Shown here: piece by piece, positions 57,380 through 64,000 of the stretch
Layout of the letters: each line of letters begins with the position of its first letter
Position numbering within the stretch: the stretch's first letter is position 1
NCBI GenBank assembly: GCA_039619475.1
Contig: CM077115.1
Coordinates: forward strand, 179,634,695 to 179,698,694
Reading direction: 5' to 3'
Source: Icerya purchasi
Taxonomy: Eukaryota > Arthropoda > Insecta > Hemiptera > Monophlebidae
Length of the DNA stretch: 64,000 nt
Notes under the pieces: generated by a model
The model's input: only the letters and a program-made list of their open reading frames with translations
Database searches by the model: none
What the model was told of the DNA's origin: nothing
Program-made: the position numbers and the translations under genes

Positions 57380-58530
57380 AAGAAGAAAAAAATGTGCAGT
57401 AACGCGATAGATTAACTAAGGAACTACGTCGCAGTAGCTGGTTTTCTTTCTATTATTTTAATTTAATTAATTTCCATTTTTTTCTTCGACCAAAAATTAA
57501 CACAGGCTGATCGAGCTACTAAATTATCACGATCATTGTGTGTTCTCTCTTTTCTCAAAAAAAATTGAACTGAATTTTTTTTCTTCCTAATGGAAACATT
57601 TCGGTGTTCTTAAAGAAATTGTTGCAACAACAGCTTGTGTGAGTTTTTTTTTTTCCTACGCGACTTAAAATTTATGGCGACTTATAAGTGTAAATTTACT
57701 AATCCACTAACGTCCATGGCATTGCATTTTATTTTTTTTTAAACAAGCGTCGCACAAATTTTTGACAGACTCCAGCTGTGAGACACATCCGCGTGAAAGG
57801 AGGTAGAAATTATTCTTTTGTCATTGTAGAAGTTAATTAAAAAATTCTTAACATTGCCTACGGACATAATCAGAAAAAAAACAAGAACAATAAAAAAGTA
57901 CAAAAAAACGTTTTTCAGAAAAGAATTTCCTGTTTTTAACAAAATGTATATAGCCGATTCCCTGATACTATTGTTGTGTGTGTTTCATGAGTTGGCATTT
58001 GTTGCACGACTAATTTGTTCGGTCAGCTTCAATTAGAAGATTCTTTAAAGGAACATCCTATCTTGTGAATAGTCGATTATTGTTAAACGCTGTTTTCAGA
58101 TCGAACATGTAAATTCACCTACAGCGATTTATTTAGCCGATCATATTCTTTAGGTAGACGAAACGAATCGAAGGTAATGCTTGCAGTATTAGCTGAATCT
58201 TTCTCGTAAATCGCGCGAAAATAAAAAAGGAATTTTTTATTAAAATATAATTACGAAAATTCTGAACAAACAAAAATTGCCAGCAATTAATGTAGTTATT
58301 TGCAGAAAATTGTTTCCGGAATTTTTACTTCTAGCTGATGACGAGTTAGAGCTAAACACGTTCCTGCGGGTAAGGACATAGTTATATCCAGTTTCTGCCC
58401 GCTATTTTCGTAATTATATTTTAATATTTCATAACTTTAACAAACAGGTTGATGGAATTCGCTGTAACCTTTAAAAATTCATTCGGGCGATGATGAAGCT
58501 TTATTTTACACGGCCTATTCAGGAACGTTC
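57380..58530. other. unassigned stretch with a weak hammerhead-like motif
   Basis: At 58,331-58,368, plus strand: a perfect CTGATGA core, then CGAGTTAGAGC, TAAAC, ACGT and TC. GAAA has changed to TAAA, and stem I does not pair well, so this is the weakest of the four motifs. No gene supported. Confidence 0.3.
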
Positions 58531-58539
58531 ACGCATAAT

Positions 58540-58929
58540 ATATATATATATATATATTAATTACAACGTAATCCTTAAGCTACTCCTCATTCGAAAAAAT
58601 GTCCCAATTTTATGTAACGTTTGTTATATTTTATAGGATTTTTTTTATTGTTATTTAAAAAATGTCATAATTTTATGTAACGAAATATGTAACGAAAAAT
58701 GTAATGAAACAATATCTTAATTTTATGTAATGAAAGTTAAATGTTAGGATAGGATTTTTGTGATTTTGTTACTTTTTTTCTTTTTGTGTTGATGCCAGTA
58801 AGAATTACGTTGTAAATTTTGATAATTTTATACAAAGTATAGAAAAGAAAGAGACATAAATAAAAGCAAGAGAGGTCAAGGGGCACAGCCCCTTGCGAGT
58901 CCAAAATGGCCGAGTTTTATATATATATT
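58540..58929 (+). mobile_element. ~390 bp repeat inserted in (TA)n, copy 2
   Basis: Same sequence as 40,003-40,389, in the same orientation, including the hairpin CAAGGGGCACAGCCCCTTG at 58,877-58,895 and flanking TA runs. Scattered substitutions separate the copies. The small ORF of copy 1 is not preserved. Confidence 0.7.
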
Positions 58930-59013
58930 GTTGTAACCCTTCCTTTCTGTTGTTATAACCCTTCCTTTCTGTTGTTATAACCCTTCCTTTCTGTTGTTAT
59001 AACCCTTCCTTCA
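58928..59013 (+). repeat. 22 bp minisatellite, about 4 units
   Basis: The unit GTTGTTATAACCCTTCCTTT plus CT is repeated four times, the first lacking two bases. It abuts copy 2 of the TA-flanked repeat. Confidence 0.93.
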
Positions 59014-59336
59014 CTCGAATATTGTTTTTAACAACCCTGTTCCTCCGTACTACACAGGTGTCTTAAATTTCGGGGCCAGAGCCGTTAAAACGACTCAATA
59101 ACAAAAAAAATAATACTTTCGACAAAAACACGTAAGAGTTCGATCAAACACGATGATACAGCCTCACACGGTGAATCTACGCTACGGCGAATAAAAAACG
59201 ATCACACCGTCCGACAGCACATAGACAACACAAGAACTAACCAGCAGGCAGATTTACCCCGGTCGATGAATGTGATCTTGCCGCTGTTCAACCCCGAACC
59301 CCGCTAGTGTAGCTATTTAATCGCAGATAACATTTT
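59014..59336. other. GC-rich patch of unknown origin
   Basis: A stretch of higher GC with GGGGCCAGAGCCGTT and CCCCGAACCCCGC motifs. It might be an LTR or 5' part of an unrecognised element. No ORF. Confidence 0.3.
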
Positions 59337-61495
59337 AATAATAATAATAATAATAATAATAATATTTCTGTTACTTTAATTTCCGAAAGTGTTTAATTCA
59401 AAATTTCCGTCTCATCCGCGGGCAACAAGTGCGGAATTCCTTAATTATTGATTTTACGTTAATCTGTTCTCTGTTTTCATTGTTATTTACTTTAAAATTA
59501 CGTTACTTTCCCGCATGAATACGCTATTTGGAATTAAATTACAATTGAAAAGATAACACAGAGAACAACCTAGCCAGATTTTACGTTCATTTTTCTTATT
59601 TGTTTTTAATTATACTAAATCGCTCTTAAATAACTACACCAGCATTCGTGGTTTCACTACAATATATATGCAATATCTAAAGCATAAAAATTTGACATTT
59701 TCGTATCAAACATTGGGCTCGCAGTAATATTTGAATTGATGTAATAAGTTTTGTTTCTGTCGAATAACTTCATAATTTATTTGATTTAAATAAACAATTC
59801 CTTCGTATTAAATTCTATTTGAATGTTGTTCAATTTTAATTTTTATTTCTGTTTTCAATAATTTTTGTAACTATTTGATGTTCGTATTTGAAACAGTTTA
59901 CGGCAAACGAAAAGGCATTGACGAATAAGGTGTTGAAGATTTAGGATCGTGCGCTTAAAATTGAGCCTATTTCGATAAAAATTTACATTGACTTAGTCAT
60001 TTTCAAAATTCACGCGAAATATTTTGGAATTTGCTAATTGAATTAATTAATCAGATTGTGCTGGCCAATTACAGATATTTTATAGCCTTTTTTTCTTTTT
60101 ACAACCGTGTTGTAGTATTACGAAAACTTCGAACGTTGCGTAAATCTGTATTAAAATTACGGAGGCGTTTTTTGTTTTTTTTCTAATTATTTTAATTATT
60201 ATAAAAGGGTGAAAGATGTATTTAACAATTCGATAAATATTGAAATTTACATTCCGCGTCTGAAGAAATTTATGTTTAATAGTAGTGTCGCTCAAAGTGA
60301 AATACGGAAGCATCTCTTCCTCTTCTCTATGTTCAGCTAAACTGGTGAAAGGCTAGAAATTTGAAAATCTATCTATTTTCCTTTTCCTTTTTTCCGAGTT
60401 TCGTTTCACAGATTTGTCTTCCTATTATAAGTTTATCGGCAAATTAAGAAGAAGAAGAAGAAGAAGAAAAAAAAAGGTATAAAAACGAAAATAAAATGTA
60501 TAATTACTTCATTTTGAATATTTCAAAGTTTCCTATCAACCCGTATAGAGTGCGCACTACTGGATAATAGCCGATGAAAAGTCTCGAAAGAGGATAGGAA
60601 AAAAACTTTCTTACTTTACGTTAAAATTTCCTGCCGGCACTGAAAAAAGAGTTGATCCTGCCGTAAGAAATAAAAGCGAGCGAAGAAGAATTAAATAAGG
60701 AGACGTTTTCGGGTGAAGAAGTTTAACAACTGAAAACGAACAATGACGATTTTTACTGGCGCCGTACAGCCTTGTCGTAAATAAGTGGAATGAGGAGTTG
60801 CTGCTTTGATGGAAATTTTCAAATATACAACATTCGTTTGAATACTAAGAGAACGCGCCCGTTGCGGCTAGAGTTAATAAGGTTTTCATATTATATCCCC
60901 TACGTCATATTGTTCGCATTTAACAATGGGAAATTGTTTAACGACCTTACCGCCGCATAGCTTGAATGTGGCCGCGGTTAATGGAAATTTAATTGGAATG
61001 TTCGCCATATTTTAACTTTGGTCCCGCAGATGGTGAAACAAAAAATTAAATCCCGATTATTTCGCTGTTCATCTTGACTAAAAGTCTCCCCCTTTAAACG
61101 CGTGTACATGAGAGTTTCGAAGTAGGCAATAAATTGCAAACGATTCGCTGTAATACTTTTCGAAATAACGAAGCTCTCGCCCTTTCATTATCGGCTATCG
61201 CCCTTTTAGCCGATTAGTTAGTCTATACACGAATAGCTCCAGATTTTGTAATCCCTCACTTCGAACGGTCATTTTTAGCTGATAATTCTTCCATACTGTA
61301 CCACCGTTCATCTCAATCTTTTAGTACTTTCAACGTTTAGAACTAGTCGAAATATTTACTCACATCTGGACGAGATTCTCACCGCTTGTTGAAACATTCG
61401 AATTTTACCGAAGCTTCGTAAAGTCTCCTTCGTCCAAAACTCACTCTATTTACCGCGATTTACTAGACTTTAGTTTCGCTACATAGTACTGTACA
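59337..61495. other. unassigned stretch with short microsatellites
   Basis: (AAT)n at 59,337-59,364 and (AAG)n at 60,448-60,470. The ORF at 60,080-60,313 has no recognised domain. Otherwise nothing supported. Confidence 0.4.
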
Positions 61496-61496
61496 T

Positions 61497-61893
61497 TTTT
61501 TGTTTTTTTTGTGTGGAGGGGGGGCGTCAACAGTGGAACTTACCCAACGCACAGAATTGTCCATTATATAAGGAAAAGATCAGAAATTGAGGAAATAAAG
61601 AAGGCTACCAAAGGAAGTATATTGAGAAACGGGAATGCAAAAATGGCGTGGATACTGTAAGGAGTGGGTAGGCCAAGGCGCAGAAGATTAGAATACAGGG
61701 TAGCACGTTCAGAAGAAATAAAGGGGCATTCGAACAAGACGTGATTCGCATCGCAGGTATAATTCAGCTCTGGAGAGTCATAAGGATACAAAGGTGATTG
61801 AACAAGAAAAGAAAAACGGAAAAGAGAAGCCGGAAACAGACTATGATTGAACCGCAGGCGAACTATAGAGGAAATAATCGATTTAGCAATTTT
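61497..61893 (-). pseudogene. RNase H LINE 3' tail (family A), short copy
   Basis: Matches 420-790 of this window in inverse orientation. The ORF at 61,564-61,791 reads SPELNYTCDANHVLFECPFISSERATLYSNLL, the zinc-knuckle tail. The 3' end has GTTCCACTGTTGACGCCCCCC. 5'-truncated near 61,893. The knuckle cysteines are intact here. Confidence 0.8.
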
Positions 61894-61899
61894 TTAAAT

Positions 61900-62500
61900 G
61901 CAGAAAATATATACTTGTAAATATGTACCATTCGGTCCTTGAACATTGTCAGCGGGACATTACGGGGATCTCCAGATGTAAGTTCTATAAAACTTAAAGA
62001 CAATTTGAATTTTCTACGTCATTATTTACAAAAAAATAAAATAAAAATGAAACAAACCTTATATATATATATGTATATATTTATATAAATATATAAACAT
62101 ACATATATATAAACTCAGATGCTCGGGCCTCGTAAGGGGATAAGCATCCTTGATCGCCATTTTTTCTTCTTCTAAAATTCTTTTAGAAAAACCGTCTTCA
62201 GTTTCCCTGTCTGTTATTTTAAAGAATTTTAGCAATTGTATAACACAACATTCAACCTTTGTTATAGGCCAGATAGCGAAAGCTAGGCACAGAGAAAGAA
62301 GAAAAAAGAACATTTGTTATAAGTAACGGGATATAATGATGGGACAAAAAATGGAGTGTAGCCAAATGACGTAGTGAATAACATTAATGTAATCGTTATT
62401 CTCATGCTGCGGGTAATATGGTTACAGAAAACCGATATGAAAAGTTGCTACTCAAACCGTGAGCTATTATTTTTTTTTATTGAAATTTACTCTTTTGGAA
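61900..62500. other. unassigned AT-rich stretch
   Basis: A TA-rich tract lies at 62,058-62,110. ORFs without recognised domains. Confidence 0.35.
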
Positions 62501-62519
62501 GTATTATAAAAAAACTGTC

Positions 62520-62945
62520 ATTGATGGCTATCCTACGTTCCATTATTTTTATTTCTTCCAATCACCTTTCCTCTAAATTCTTGTTTATATCTGACTCCGT
62601 GATCGCCTTTTTAGTTCATTCTCCCCTACCTGATCATTCCTGTGGTTAAATCATACTCCGCATACACTCACTTATCCACGTTATTTTTTCCCTCCTTTGC
62701 ATTTATATTGATATTTACTACGGGTTACTAGTCATTCGGGCATCTTCGGTAATGAAGCAGCGGACTACTTGGCTCGGTTTGCTGCTTTTTCTTTAAAAAA
62801 GTTCCATCGGCCAATCTCCTTCCGCTGTACAAAGGTTTTCATCTTAGATTATAGTATCGGATGTTTACCATTTCCTCTTTCTCTAACAATTGTTTTTTTA
62901 TCTGTCTGTTCAACCTAATCTTCCTGCCAATCCGTGTGGTTCTTA
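62520..62945 (+). pseudogene. decayed RNase H fragment of a LINE
   Basis: LFISDSVIAFL at about 62,580-62,612 corresponds to the ISDS..AL block with the third catalytic Asp. In another frame VTSHSGIFGNEAADYLARFAA at about 62,725-62,788 corresponds to W.PSH.GI.GNE.AD.LA, with the Trp lost. Composition and motif order match the RNase H LINEs at 1-790 and 50,017-50,931, but this copy is more diverged. It ends at the tail of the next element. Confidence 0.7.
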
Positions 62946-64000
62946 TTATATTTATTTATTTATATTAAATTTAGGTCGCTTCAACAGCTAGGTTATTAGC
63001 GACCGCAATACATAATTATATTATTATTATTTTACAATAGAAATATGAAATTAGCAACAAAATTACTTATACACTTAAATACAAATTCATATTAACATTT
63101 TATATTAACTTTAATATTTCAATAGATTTTAGGAACATGATTGCTTTATTTATTCCATCCGAGTCGTTCAGGCATTCATGGAGTGTGCCCGGGATTTTAC
63201 ACTGCAGTCTTTGTTGGTCCAGCTGTGTACATTCCAGGAACCAGTGTGAGACTGATGCTTGTTGTCTCGAACAGAATGTGCATATCTGGAGTGGTATTTT
63301 TTCCATTAGGTATCTGTGTGTTATATTAGTGTGCCAAATTCTTAGGCGAGTGATTATTGTTTGTAGAGCTCTGTTGTTATGGTGAGGTGCTATTTGCCAT
63401 ATATTGTCCCGACAAGCTGCTATTTTATTATTTCTATCGTTGGTCCACCTCTCATTCCAGTAGAACTCTTTTTTGCGATGTGTTGCTCTGTTTAGATCGA
63501 TGTATGGAATTTTAGTCTCGGTGATAGTCTCCAATTTAGTGGCCCTTTTGGCAGCAACATCAGCTTTTTCATTCCCACTTATTCCGACATGAGCGGGTAT
63601 CCATGCGAGCGTGATTTCTTTATTGTCTAGGTTACTTGTTTTAATCAGTTCACGTATGGCATGTATTATTGAGTTCTTGGTTGCTGGATTTTCTATCGCT
63701 TCCAGAGCAGATTTGGAGTCCGACAGGATTAAATCCTTGTCCGAGTCCATTTCTATGAACCATGTGATCGCTTGGTATATTGCCAGTGTTTCACAGGAGA
63801 CGGAGGAGTACATTACTGGGAGTCTTATAATCTTTTCTATATCATTATGTATAATGGCGCATCCCTTTTTATCCGCTATACTGGAACCATCAGTGAAGAG
63901 TTTATTGTGGTTAGGGTATTTGTACAGCATTTCTTGGAAGGCTAATTTGTAGTATTCAATTGGTGTGTTGTTTTTATTACTAGAAGACGATGCCATGTGC
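62945..64000 (-). mobile_element. I-like LINE 3' end, continuing off the window
   Basis: Minus orientation. The 3' end is a short TAAA/TATAA-type tail (62,945-62,965), preceded by GCGGTCGCTAATAACCTAGC and TTGAAGCGACC, which can pair with each other (GGTCGC/GCGACC) to form a hairpin near the end. The coding part is open to the right edge. Confidence 0.8.
63100..63996 (-). CDS. I-like LINE polyprotein C-terminus: RNase H and zinc knuckle
   Basis: 298 codons with no stop. RNase H: Asp in LFTDGSSIADKKG (about residue 36), Glu in SCETLAIYQ, Asp in LILSDSKSAL, and the last block AWIPAHVGISGNEKADVAAKRA, all with the expected acids. A linker with FYWNERW follows, then LRIWHTNITHRYLM, and the knuckle CTFCSRQQASVSHWFLEC at about residues 236-253, as in I, Nimb and related clades. 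RT should lie beyond 64,000. The initial Met is probably internal. The frame looks intact, so this could be a recent insertion. The two plus-strand ORFs at 63,137-63,385 and 63,611-63,952 are shadows. Confidence 0.9.
   Translation of the reverse strand: MASSSSNKNNTPIEYYKLAFQEMLYKYPNHNKLFTDGSSIADKKGCAIIHNDIEKIIRLPVMYSSVSCETLAIYQAITWFIEMDSDKDLILSDSKSALEAIENPATKNSIIHAIRELIKTSNLDNKEITLAWIPAHVGISGNEKADVAAKRATKLETITETKIPYIDLNRATHRKKEFYWNERWTNDRNNKIAACRDNIWQIAPHHNNRALQTIITRLRIWHTNITHRYLMEKIPLQICTFCSRQQASVSHWFLECTQLDQQRLQCKIPGTLHECLNDSDGINKAIMFLKSIEILKLI

Overview
The window looks like repeat-rich intergenic DNA from an arthropod, most probably an insect. It is AT-rich and full of homopolymers and microsatellites, has no convincing single-copy host gene, and is packed with transposon types typical of insects. 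These include Jockey, R1-like and I-like non-LTR retrotransposons, RNase H-bearing LINE tails, mariner, pogo and hAT elements, and an LTR element primed by initiator methionine tRNA. Nearly all recognisable coding sequence belongs to mobile elements, and most of it is decayed. The species is not identifiable from the sequence alone.

Layout: 0-12 kb holds an RNase H LINE tail (start to 790), a LINE-derived repeat (1.45-1.87 kb), a worn reverse transcriptase fragment (3.6-4.1 kb), hammerhead-like motifs (5.4 and 8.55 kb), a minisatellite (11 kb) and a small RT scrap (11.6 kb). From 12.1 to 16 kb lies a diverged tandem array of ~277-289 bp monomers. It is split by a 1,353 bp mariner at 13,618-14,970 with 45 bp terminal inverted repeats (TIRs), a TA target-site duplication (TSD), and a transposase broken only by one extra T in a homopolymer. 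From 16.2 to 24.6 kb come a Jockey endonuclease fragment, a MITE pair, a Jockey RT 3' half with tandem repeats behind it, and two abutting pogo-like elements, one of which carries a LINE tail.

From 27.4 to 34 kb there is a decayed LINE C-terminus, a (TTTA)n block, and the most unusual element: 31,466-33,580. It has ~420-460 bp TIRs, an apparent TAA TSD, and a 294-codon ORF that is not a standard transposase by eye. A GC-rich patch with a TATA-like box follows it. From 35 to 43 kb come an RT remnant, an RNase H LINE fragment, and a young non-autonomous LTR retrotransposon (38.0-42.9 kb). Its LTRs are almost identical, its primer site matches tRNA-iMet, it has no pol, and its unknown ORF is interrupted by a 294 bp hAT MITE with a perfect 8 bp TSD.

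From 45.1 to 49.1 kb lies a nearly full-length but dead Jockey element in minus orientation (gag, endonuclease, RT). From 50 to 51.2 kb is the best-preserved RNase H LINE tail, with its poly(A). From 54.0 to 54.9 kb is an R1-like C-terminus with poly(A). The last 10 kb holds a second copy of a (TA)n-flanked ~390 bp repeat, a 22 bp minisatellite, two more RNase H LINE fragments, and the 3' end of an I-like element running off the right edge.

The elements do not form a pathway. What they show is layering: mariner into satellite, hAT MITE and TA-repeat into the LTR element, LINE tail into pogo. The best candidates for undescribed biology are the long-TIR element, the pol-less LTR family, and a scattered set of hammerhead-ribozyme-like motifs that share a 4-nt palindromic stem III.
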